Shown here one piece after another: positions 9,823 to 17,775 of a DNA stretch of 64,000 bases (position 1 is the first letter of the stretch; every line of letters starts with the position of its first letter). The DNA is from Archangium lansingense (GTDB taxonomy: Bacteria; Myxococcota; Myxococcia; Myxococcales; Myxococcaceae), in contig NZ_JAPNKA010000001.1 in assembly GCF_026626635.1 (NCBI RefSeq), positions 3,348,001 to 3,412,000 on the forward strand, written 5' to 3'. Below the pieces are notes generated by a model. That model searched no databases, was not told the DNA's origin, and was given only the letters and a program-made list of their open reading frames with translations. Both the position numbers and the translations under genes were made by a program.

Positions 9823-9857
9823 GCTCGTCTTCCTTCCGCCTTCCCACCTGGAACACC

Positions 9858-11024
9858 ATGGACCTTCTTCGCTCGTTCTTCATGGAGGACTACCTCGAGG
9901 GCGCGCGCTTCACCGCGCGCTACAACCTCGGGGAGTCTGGTGCCCGGCCCCGCACCGTGGGGGAGCTGCTCACCGGCTCCGGCATCAGTCCTCAGCAGGC
10001 CATGGACACGTTCCTCTCCACCCTGCTGCGTGACAGCCCCAACTGGGGCCGTGCCGACCTGCGCGACCTCGTGGCCGCCATGCACCCCGGCGCCAAGCGC
10101 GACAACGTCCTCATCACCACCGGCACCAGCGAGGCCTTGCTGCTCCTCTTCCGGCAGCTCCGTCCGCGCAAGGTGGCCCTCGCCTGGCCCGCGTTTCAGC
10201 TCCTCTATGAGCTGCCCATGCAGCAGGGCGCGGAGATTGTCCGCTTGCCCGTGCGCTGGGACTCGCGCGGCGTGCCCTCCGTCGATGCGGATGAGTGGCT
10301 CTCCCGGTTGGAGCGCGAGTCCCCGGACGTCGTCATCATCAACAATCCCCACAACCCGAGCGGGTTGGTGCTCGAGCCGGAGCTGTTGGAGCGCATCTCC
10401 CGCTGGGTGGACACGTCCGGCGCCACGCTCGTGGGCGATGAGCACTATCGCTTCCTCTCCTCGGAGACCGAGGTGCTGGGCACCACGGTGTACCGCCCGG
10501 GCACGCGCTCCTTCGTCACCGGCTCCTTCATCAAGTGCCTGGGTTGCCCGGGTCTGCGCATCGGCTGGTGCGTCGGCGACACCGCCATGCTGGCGCGCAT
10601 GCAGAACGAGAAGAACTACACCACGCACACCGTGAACCCGGTCACCGAGTGGATCTCCTACGAGGTGCTCAAGAGCCTAGGCAGCCCTGTCCTCACCGAG
10701 GCGCGCGAGGATTGGCGGCGCAACCGGCGCATCCTGGCTTCCTTCCTGGAGCGTTCCCAGGGCGTGTATGGCGTGGCTCCGGCTGGAGGTCTCGTCACCT
10801 GCATCGGCGTGCGAGGCGCCGCGGGCCCCCAGGAGTTCGAGGCGAAGCTCCAGGCGCTCGGCGAGGCCGGGGTGTTCGTCCTGCCGCTCAGCTCCATGGA
10901 GCACGGAGAGCCCTCGGGCACCCACCCGATGGAGCGTGGTCATGGCTTCCGGCTGGGCCTGGGCATGCACCCCGAGCGCTTCCCCGAGGCCCTGGAGGCC
11001 ATCGAGCGGGTCACCCGCGGCTGA
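9858..11024 (+). CDS. Fold-type I PLP aminotransferase, possibly capreomycidine-synthase-like
   Basis: A 388-residue aspartate-aminotransferase-fold enzyme. PLP-binding features are TTGTSEALLLLF, the Asn/Pro block IINNPHNPSG, VGDEHYRF and Lys226 (GSFIKCLGCPGLRIGW). The N-terminal layout (MEDYLEGARFTARYNLGESG) reminds me of the VioD/capreomycidine synthase group, which cyclises hydroxyarginine in NRPS pathways; this resemblance is from memory and weak. Class I/II aminotransferases that supply unusual amino acids or keto acids are an equally good fit. It lies 35 nt downstream of the methyltransferase in the same direction, so the two are probably co-transcribed. It converges on the desaturase with only 15 nt between them. 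Confidence 0.82.
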   Translation: MDLLRSFFMEDYLEGARFTARYNLGESGARPRTVGELLTGSGISPQQAMDTFLSTLLRDSPNWGRADLRDLVAAMHPGAKRDNVLITTGTSEALLLLFRQLRPRKVALAWPAFQLLYELPMQQGAEIVRLPVRWDSRGVPSVDADEWLSRLERESPDVVIINNPHNPSGLVLEPELLERISRWVDTSGATLVGDEHYRFLSSETEVLGTTVYRPGTRSFVTGSFIKCLGCPGLRIGWCVGDTAMLARMQNEKNYTTHTVNPVTEWISYEVLKSLGSPVLTEAREDWRRNRRILASFLERSQGVYGVAPAGGLVTCIGVRGAAGPQEFEAKLQALGEAGVFVLPLSSMEHGEPSGTHPMERGHGFRLGLGMHPERFPEALEAIERVTRG

Positions 11025-11039
11025 GCTGGCCGCGCTCCT

Positions 11040-12011
11040 CTACAGCAGCGCGGAGAAGGAGTGCGGGCGGTCCGCGTACTCCGGATCCGACATGAGGAGC
11101 GTGTGCACACGCCCCTGCCGAGTGGTGGGCACCGCCGGGAAGAGGTGGTGCGTGAGGTGGTACTGGTCGTTGCGCGGGAAGAGCAGCCGGTTGAGCAATC
11201 CCCATCGGAAGATGTGGTTGCGCGAGCGGTAGAACTCATCCGCCTCGCCGATCACTCCCGCGTGGTCCACCGCGTCCGACCAGTAGCGGATGACCTGGTA
11301 GGCAACGAAGTAGGGCAGCCCGTAGAAGAGCAGGAAGTTCTTCCAGCCAATGCCCCACTGCGCCAGCGCGAGCAGCCCGGCCAGGAAGGTCCACCGGCCC
11401 AGCGTCACCGGCCACGGGTCCGTGCGGCTCCACAGCACCGGGCGCACGAAGGACGGCAGGTGGACGAGCAGCAGCGGCCGAAGCAGGTGGCGCCGCACGA
11501 AGTGCTCCGTAGGCTCGGCGAACCCGAACTTGCGGCGGGGGATGAAGTCCAGGTCCTTCTCCGCGTCGCCCAGGTGCTGGTGGTGCGTGAAGTGCTCGCG
11601 CGTGTAGGGCTCCAGCGCCGTCAAATCGATGATGGCCAGCACGTGTCCGAAGACGCGGTTGGCGCGCTTGCCGCGCACGAACATGCCGTGACACGCCTCG
11701 TGCAGCATGTTGCCGAGCGCACGGAACCGCGTGGCGATGAAGAAGGCCACCAGCGGGTAGAGGCACCAGCCCACCACGGGACTCGCTTCCAGCAGCGCGT
11801 GTGCCGCGACCGCCGCCACCACCGCCAGCCCGATGTGGAACGCCAGGTGCCCGAGCCCCTCGGCCTTCGAGTGCGCGTGGTTGCCGAGCCGGGCCACCTC
11901 GCGCGCGTACCTGGCCCTCAGCCGCGACGCCTCCGAGCTGGAGCGCTCCCGCACGGCGGGCGCCAGGCCATCGCTCGTACGGCGAGTGCTGTCCAGCGGC
12001 GCCAGGCCCAT
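11040..12011 (-). CDS. Fatty acid desaturase-family di-iron membrane enzyme
   Basis: A 323-residue integral membrane protein with the three histidine clusters of the desaturase/hydroxylase family: HEACH near residue 108, HFTHHQH near 141, and HLTHH near 289. Four or more hydrophobic segments surround them (for example HIGLAVVAAVAAHALLEA). Family members use di-iron and O2 to desaturate or hydroxylate acyl chains. In this context it could modify an acyl starter or a carrier-bound intermediate, or simply act on membrane lipids. The ATG is preceded by GGAAGG. It follows the second methyltransferase on the same strand after 100 nt, which include a small palindrome (TTCTCAGAGAA, 12059-12069). Confidence 0.88.
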   Translation of the reverse strand: MGLAPLDSTRRTSDGLAPAVRERSSSEASRLRARYAREVARLGNHAHSKAEGLGHLAFHIGLAVVAAVAAHALLEASPVVGWCLYPLVAFFIATRFRALGNMLHEACHGMFVRGKRANRVFGHVLAIIDLTALEPYTREHFTHHQHLGDAEKDLDFIPRRKFGFAEPTEHFVRRHLLRPLLLVHLPSFVRPVLWSRTDPWPVTLGRWTFLAGLLALAQWGIGWKNFLLFYGLPYFVAYQVIRYWSDAVDHAGVIGEADEFYRSRNHIFRWGLLNRLLFPRNDQYHLTHHLFPAVPTTRQGRVHTLLMSDPEYADRPHSFSALL

Positions 12012-12111
12012 GAGACCTTCCGGGGGGACGGAAAAGGTGCAATCCCAGCTTAAACAGATTCTCAGAGAACGAGCAAGCGAGCGGGGCCCGAATGGGTGAT
12101 GGCGGAGTGCG

Positions 12112-13620
12112 TCAGGCGGCGGCGCGCGGAGGAGGCGCGAGCTGCGTAGGCAGGTTCACCCCGGGGCGCGCGGCCAGGACGAGCTCCTGCGTCGGCAGCG
12201 GCAGGCACACCGTCGCGGTGAGGCCCGCGTCCGCCAGCAGCGCGGCGTACTCCGAGTGCGACAGCAGGTCCCCCTCGTTGGTGAGGAAGCGCCGGAACCC
12301 GAAATAGAGGTGGTCCAGCGGCCCGTCTCGCCGCTCGTTCAGCACGTACTCGGCGATCACCAGGATGCCGTCCGGCTTCAGCGCTCGCGCCACCCGGCGG
12401 AACATGTCCGGCAGGGTCTCGGGCCGCAGCACGTTGAGCACCTGCGGCAGGATGATGAAGTCGTACGCGGCCTCGCCGAAGTCCTGCGTGAAGAGGTTGC
12501 CCGGCCAGAAGCGCGCCTGCCCCAGCGCCTTGAGCTGCTCCACGTTGCGCCGTGCCTGCTCGAGCACCACCTCCTGGTCGAAGTAGGTGACGTGCGCGGT
12601 GGGCTCCGTCCGTGCGAAGGCCACGCCCCACACTCCCGAGCCCGTGCCGATGTCCAGCACCTGCGCCCCCGCCAGTGGCTTCACCTGGGCGAGCGTCGCG
12701 GCCGCGCGCCGGCTGAGCTGGAAGTGCGAGGCGAACACCGCGGTAATTTGATTGGAGTTGTCCGCGTAGAAGCGCTGGCTCACCTCGGGATCCTTCAGGT
12801 CCAGGATGAAGCGCTCGTGCCGCACCGTCTCCTCGAGTCGCTCCAGTGCCTCCCAGTACTGCGCCGACACGGAGAAGGAGCGCAGCAGGTACGGCAGCGC
12901 CTTGCCGTCGAGCACCTGCCGAGCCTCCTCCGTGAAGGTGCTCGTGGTGCCCTCGGTCCGGGTGATGCCCAGGTGCGCCAGCACGTCCAGCATCGTGCGC
13001 AGGCCCCGCTCACTGGCGCCCGTGGCCGCCAGTAGCGCCGCTTCGTCCTTGGGGCCCGTGGAGAGCTGCTCGAGCAACCCCAGCCGGCCCGCTGTGACGA
13101 GCAGCCAGGTGCGGGCCGCCCCGCGCGCGAAGCGGTCAAAGAAGTCCTCCGCCTCCGGAGACGGAGAGGGCACCTTCTCCAGGAAGATCCGCCAGTAGAG
13201 GCCGAGCACGTCCCAGCAGCCGCCGTGGGAGAGGCGCCTTCCAGTCTCCACCGCCTCCTCCAACCGGCCCATGGGCCCCCACCAGCCCGAGGCTTCCTGG
13301 AGCCGCTCGCGGAACCGCGGATCCGCCAGGAAGGTGGCCACCGGCCGCGTGAGCGCCAACCCTCGTGCGTCATCCATCCGCACCAATCCCAGGCACACCA
13401 GCAGCTCCACCAGCGAGCGCACGCCCCGGACCGACGCGCCCACCTTCTCGGCGAGCTGCTGGACCGTGATGGGGGCGCCCTCGCCCTCCACCGGCAGTGC
13501 GTCGAAGAGGCCCACGGACAGCGAGGTGCGCAGCAGCGCCGACTCGTTCGACGCGTTGCGCGCCCAGAAGTGCAGAGATTGCGCCAGGGAAGGGGGCGTG
13601 GCGCTCCGCGGAGCCGTCAT
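12112..13620 (-). CDS. Class I SAM-dependent methyltransferase, paralogue of the gene at 8305
   Basis: A 502-residue protein with the same unusual plan as the gene at 8305-9822: a first winged-helix region (ARNASNESALLRTSLSVGLF), a second (VTAGRLGLLEQLSTGP), then a Rossmann methyltransferase with motif I VLDIGTGSGVWG and FIILPQVLNVL. The two proteins align along their full length, so they arose by duplication and now face each other across the aminotransferase and desaturase. The ATG at 13620 has GAGG five bases upstream. A much longer in-frame reading upstream is antisense to the acyl-ligase gene and was rejected. The 114-nt divergent region 13621-13734 separates it from that gene and should contain both promoters; no clear boxes were seen. 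Confidence 0.86.
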   Translation of the reverse strand: MTAPRSATPPSLAQSLHFWARNASNESALLRTSLSVGLFDALPVEGEGAPITVQQLAEKVGASVRGVRSLVELLVCLGLVRMDDARGLALTRPVATFLADPRFRERLQEASGWWGPMGRLEEAVETGRRLSHGGCWDVLGLYWRIFLEKVPSPSPEAEDFFDRFARGAARTWLLVTAGRLGLLEQLSTGPKDEAALLAATGASERGLRTMLDVLAHLGITRTEGTTSTFTEEARQVLDGKALPYLLRSFSVSAQYWEALERLEETVRHERFILDLKDPEVSQRFYADNSNQITAVFASHFQLSRRAAATLAQVKPLAGAQVLDIGTGSGVWGVAFARTEPTAHVTYFDQEVVLEQARRNVEQLKALGQARFWPGNLFTQDFGEAAYDFIILPQVLNVLRPETLPDMFRRVARALKPDGILVIAEYVLNERRDGPLDHLYFGFRRFLTNEGDLLSHSEYAALLADAGLTATVCLPLPTQELVLAARPGVNLPTQLAPPPRAAA

Positions 13621-13734
13621 CGGAACCTCGTTCGGGGGGGACGTCAGCTTCGCTGCTTCGCCCCTCTCCATGCAATCCCGCCCCTGGGGGGCGGTTGCCT
13701 GACCTCGCGGGGCGTGCGCTACCATGCCCGGCAC

Positions 13735-16700
13735 ATGGCTCCACGAATGATGCCGGCCAGTGAAATCGAGCAGCTCCTCCTGACGGATTCCCGGGTCCAG
13801 GATGTCTGCGTGATGGGGGTGGGGAAGGAGGCGGTGGCCTGGGTGGTGCCGCGGCGAGTCACTCGGGCGGATGCGCTGGAGGCCTTCCTCCGGGAGAGGC
13901 TGGGCGAGGCGTCTCCATGCGTCGCGCTCATCGACTCTCTCCCCGTGCTCGAGTCGGGTGAGCCCGATGGAGAGGCCCTCTCGCGGCTGAGCCCTGCTAC
14001 CTCGTCGCGGCTCCAGGAACTGGAGGCGCGGCTCCACGAGGCCGGTCACGAGGCGGTGGCGCTGGCCGGCCCGGCGCCTGCGAGCGAGCGCTTCGAGCCC
14101 TTCGACGAGCTGTTTCCCGAGTCCCTGCGCCCCGGAACGGGCGGAGAGAGTCCGCTCCCGGCTGCGCGCGCCGGCTCCCGCGCGGCGGGGGTGGAGACGG
14201 GACAACCGTCCCTCCTCGTGGGAGAGCCGCGGCGTCCCCCGCCGGGTGCCCCGGATGACCTCGGCGCGCTGTTGCGGCACGTGTCGGAGCGCCATCCCGA
14301 CCGCACCGTCACCTTCATCGACGTGGAGGGCAGGCGCGAGACGCTGCGCTTCGCCGACCTCTGGCAGGAGGCGCTCCGGCTCGTGGGCGGGTTGAGGGTG
14401 CTGGGCGTGAAGCCGGGCGAGCGGGTGATGTTCGTGTTGGATCGGCCCGGGGACTTCGTGCGCGCCTTCTGGGGCTGCACTCTCGGGGGCGTGGTGCCCG
14501 TGCCCATGGCCTGGCCCTCCTCCTTCGAGCGCTCTCATGCCGGCGTGGCGCGGATCCTCTCCGTGTCGGAGCGTCTGGGCGGGCCGCTCGTGCTCACCGG
14601 GGCCCAGGCCGTTCAAGCGCTGGAGTCCCTGGGCCTGCGCGCCGTCGCCTTCTCGGCGCTGGACCGGAGCACCGCCGGCCAGCCGGTGGCACACACTCCG
14701 GCTTCTCCCGCGGTGCTGTCCTTCACCTCGGGCAGCACCGGGCGCCCCAAGGGCGTGCTCCTCACGCACGACAACCTGCTCGCCATGTGCGATGCGATGC
14801 GCGCCGGCGGCTGGTACACCGAGGAGGACCTGGGCGTGAGCTGGATGCCGCTCGACCACGTCGCCGGGCTGGCCTACCCCCACCTCACCAGCCTGCGCAT
14901 GGCCACGTCCCATGTCCTCGTCGCGCGCGACTACGTGCTCGGCGACGTGCTGCGGTGGATGGACCTGCTCTCCGAGTTCGGCGGCACCATGAGCTGGGCG
15001 CCCAACTTCGCCTATGGCCTCGTCGTGGATCGGCTCTCCCGCGGGGAACGCCGCGCCTGGAACCTCTCGCGCGTCCGCGTGCTGGGCTGCGGGGGCGAGC
15101 CCATCATCGCCGACACCGTGCGGCGCTTCACCTCGCTGCTCGCGGGGGAGGGGCTGCGCCAGGACGCCGTCTGTCCCGCGTGGGGCATGGCCGAGACGTC
15201 CTCGTACCACACCATGACGCGCGGGGTGCGCACCCCCGAGGGAGAGGGCTGCGTCCTGCTCGGCCCACCGCCCGCGGGCTCGATGCTCCGCATCGTCGAT
15301 GACCAGGACTCGGTGGTGCCACAGGGCCGGGTAGGTCACCTCCAGGTTCGCGGCGCCGTCGTGCTGACGGGGTACCTGGAGGACGCGGAGGTCAACGCCC
15401 GCTCCTTCACCCCGGACGGGTGGTTGCGCACGGGGGACCTGGCCATCGTCCACGACGGCCAGATGGCCCTTACCGGGCGCCAGAAGGAAGTCCTCATCAT
15501 CAACGGCAACAACGTCTACCCCCAGGACATCGAGGCAGTGGTGGAGCAGGTGCCGGGCGTGCTGCCTTCCTTCTCCGTGGCGTGCCCCACGCGGGTGGGA
15601 GGGGCGCAGACGGACGAGCTGCTCGTCGGCTTCGTGTCCACGCCGGACGCGCCCCCGCTCGGAGTGCTGCTTCGCTCCATCCGGGAGCATGTGGGGCGCA
15701 CGCTCGGGTTGCAGGTCAACCACCTGGTGCCGCTCGCCCGTCATCAACTCCCCAAGACGGAGCTGGGCAAGCGCGGGCGGACGGAGGTCCGGCGCCGCTT
15801 CGAGGCGGGAGAGCTGGCCGCGGAGCGGCTCGAGGCGGAGCGCTACCTCGGCGGGCCCGCGACCCTGCCCCGGTGCCTGGCCGTCCCCCGCTGGGTGCCG
15901 CGTGTTCGGCGCCCCTCCGAGACGCCGGCCGCGTCCGGTCCCCTCCTGGTGCTCGCCAGCGCGGGCTTCACCGGGGCCTTGCGCGCGAACGCCGCCGGGC
16001 GGCAGGTGCTCCAGGTGGAGCCGGGTTCCAGTGAGGCCCTGACGCGGGCCCTCGAGTCCCTCGCGGCCCAGGGCCAGCATCCCGGGGATGTGGTGTACGC
16101 GGTGGGTCCGGCCGCGGACGCGCGGCGTCTGGAGCGGAGCACCCTGGAGGAGGCCATCGCGCCGCTGCTGCGTCTGGTCCAGGCCCTGGCCCGTCCCGCC
16201 GCCGCCGCGCCCGTGCGCCTGTGGGCCGTGGTCCTCTCTCCGGAAGGGGCCCTCTCCGCTGCCTCCGTCCACCTCATGGTGCCGGGGTTGCTCTGGTCGG
16301 CCATGGCTGAGGTGTCTGGCCTGGAGGCACACGTCCTCTGGGTGCCGCCCGGTGAGGATGCCGCCGCCCGGTGCGTGGCCGGGGAACTCTCGGGGCCACG
16401 GGTCGCGCGAGAGGTGTCCTGGCATGACGGCCAGCGCTGGGAGCGGGCCCATGTGCCCTGGGTGCCTTCGCCCCTCCAGTCGCCCCGGCGCTTGCGGCGC
16501 GAGGGGTTCTATGTGGTGACGGGCGCGCTCGGTGGGGTGGGGCAGGCCTGGGCCCGTTACCTGCGGCGGAGCCTCGGCGCCCGTCTGCTGCTGGTGGGCC
16601 GCCGGCAGCGGGATGCCATCGCCGAGGCGCTCGAGCGCGAGCTCGGCACGGCGGAGTACGTGCCGGTGGACCTCACGGACTCGGTGGCCCTCCAGCGGGT

Positions 16701-17679
16701 GCTGCGTGAGGCCGAGTCCCGTCATGGCCGTACCCTCGACGGCGCCTTCCACTTCGCCGGCACCCTCGAGGCCCGTCCCCTGGAGTCTCAGACGGCGGAG
16801 ACGCTCGTTCGGGACGCCGCGGCGCATGTGCTGGGCGCCGTGGCCCTCGCCGACGCCTTCCGCGAGCGGCCGCATGCCCCACTCGTCTTCGCCTCCTCGT
16901 TGATGGGGACGCTCGGGGCCGGCCTGCATGCGAGCTACTGCGCTGCCACTGGCTTCATCGACCGTTTCGCGCAGGCGCTCGCGGCCGGGGGCCGTTCCGC
17001 GGTGGCGGTGTCGCTCAGCTCCATCCGGGGCACGGGCCTGGCCAGGGATTTGAAGGCCTCGCCTCCGGGCTACCGCATGCTCGAGCCTTCCCAGGCGCTG
17101 GCCGCGCTGTTACTCGCGGTGGAGTCAGACAACTCCCAGGTGCTGGTGGGGGTGGAGGGCTCGGCGCTGCCCTGGCGCCTGGCCGGTCTGGGCGCCGGGG
17201 TGCCCCTGGAGCGGGCCCACCTCTTCGTCGCGCCCCGGGCCGACGGACAGCCCCCGGCGGATGGCTTGCGCGGCAACGCAGTGCTCCATCCGGTCTCCTC
17301 CTTCCCCAGGTCCTCGGATGGCACGGTGGATCGCCAGGCGCTCGCCGCGGAGGCCTTCGGCGGGGCGGCGGACTCGCCCCTGGGGCCTTTCGAGCAGGTG
17401 GTGGCGGACGCCTTCCGCGAGGTGCTCGGCGTGGAGTCGGTGGGCGCGGGCTCGGACTTCTTCTCCCTTGGTGGCAGCTCGCTGCAGGCCACCCGGGTGA
17501 TGGCGCGCGTCAACGAGCGCACCGGGCTGCGGTTGCGTGAGGTGGCGGTCTTCTCCCATCCCTCTGTCTCCGAGCTGGCGGCCTACCTCCGCCAGTCCGT
17601 GGATCCGCAGCAGTTGGACGTGTCGCATCTCTCGGATGAGCAGGTGGCCCTGCTGCTGCACGCGCTGCACTCCTCCTGA
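13735..17679 (+). CDS. Acyl-AMP ligase / ketoreductase / carrier protein loading module
   Basis: A 1314-residue multidomain protein likely to activate and load a carboxylic-acid starter. Order: residues 1-90, a degenerate A-domain C-terminal-like piece; about 180-690, an adenylating domain with SFTSGSTGRPKGVLLTH, WMPLDHVAGL, AWGMAETS and LPKTELGKRGR, closest in style to fatty-acyl-AMP ligases; about 690-920, poorly defined; about 920-1130, an SDR-type ketoreductase (VTGALGGVGQAW and ASYCAATGFID); a second A-domain tail scrap (SSDGTVDRQAL); then a carrier protein (DFFSLGGSSLQATRVM) with its phosphopantetheine Ser. No condensation domain is present, which fits a loading protein handing to the first C domain of the NRPS at 23400-43298 (inference). 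ATG 13735 was chosen; GTG 13714 is also in frame. The substrate is not predictable by eye. Confidence 0.82.
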   Translation: MAPRMMPASEIEQLLLTDSRVQDVCVMGVGKEAVAWVVPRRVTRADALEAFLRERLGEASPCVALIDSLPVLESGEPDGEALSRLSPATSSRLQELEARLHEAGHEAVALAGPAPASERFEPFDELFPESLRPGTGGESPLPAARAGSRAAGVETGQPSLLVGEPRRPPPGAPDDLGALLRHVSERHPDRTVTFIDVEGRRETLRFADLWQEALRLVGGLRVLGVKPGERVMFVLDRPGDFVRAFWGCTLGGVVPVPMAWPSSFERSHAGVARILSVSERLGGPLVLTGAQAVQALESLGLRAVAFSALDRSTAGQPVAHTPASPAVLSFTSGSTGRPKGVLLTHDNLLAMCDAMRAGGWYTEEDLGVSWMPLDHVAGLAYPHLTSLRMATSHVLVARDYVLGDVLRWMDLLSEFGGTMSWAPNFAYGLVVDRLSRGERRAWNLSRVRVLGCGGEPIIADTVRRFTSLLAGEGLRQDAVCPAWGMAETSSYHTMTRGVRTPEGEGCVLLGPPPAGSMLRIVDDQDSVVPQGRVGHLQVRGAVVLTGYLEDAEVNARSFTPDGWLRTGDLAIVHDGQMALTGRQKEVLIINGNNVYPQDIEAVVEQVPGVLPSFSVACPTRVGGAQTDELLVGFVSTPDAPPLGVLLRSIREHVGRTLGLQVNHLVPLARHQLPKTELGKRGRTEVRRRFEAGELAAERLEAERYLGGPATLPRCLAVPRWVPRVRRPSETPAASGPLLVLASAGFTGALRANAAGRQVLQVEPGSSEALTRALESLAAQGQHPGDVVYAVGPAADARRLERSTLEEAIAPLLRLVQALARPAAAAPVRLWAVVLSPEGALSAASVHLMVPGLLWSAMAEVSGLEAHVLWVPPGEDAAARCVAGELSGPRVAREVSWHDGQRWERAHVPWVPSPLQSPRRLRREGFYVVTGALGGVGQAWARYLRRSLGARLLLVGRRQRDAIAEALERELGTAEYVPVDLTDSVALQRVLREAESRHGRTLDGAFHFAGTLEARPLESQTAETLVRDAAAHVLGAVALADAFRERPHAPLVFASSLMGTLGAGLHASYCAATGFIDRFAQALAAGGRSAVAVSLSSIRGTGLARDLKASPPGYRMLEPSQALAALLLAVESDNSQVLVGVEGSALPWRLAGLGAGVPLERAHLFVAPRADGQPPADGLRGNAVLHPVSSFPRSSDGTVDRQALAAEAFGGAADSPLGPFEQVVADAFREVLGVESVGAGSDFFSLGGSSLQATRVMARVNERTGLRLREVAVFSHPSVSELAAYLRQSVDPQQLDVSHLSDEQVALLLHALHSS

Positions 17680-17775
17680 TAGACTCGCAGGCCCCCCCGG
17701 CTCCGCTACGCCTCCAGAGGACTCCCATCCTCCTGGGGGCGGCGGGCGCGCCTTCCGCTTCAGGAGTCATCCTCG

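Noticed and set aside
13621..16929. Methyltransferase reading frame extended upstream to 1605 residues
   Set aside because: The extension is antisense to the acyl-ligase gene and has no domain; the ATG at 13620 has a ribosome site and begins the paralogous sequence.
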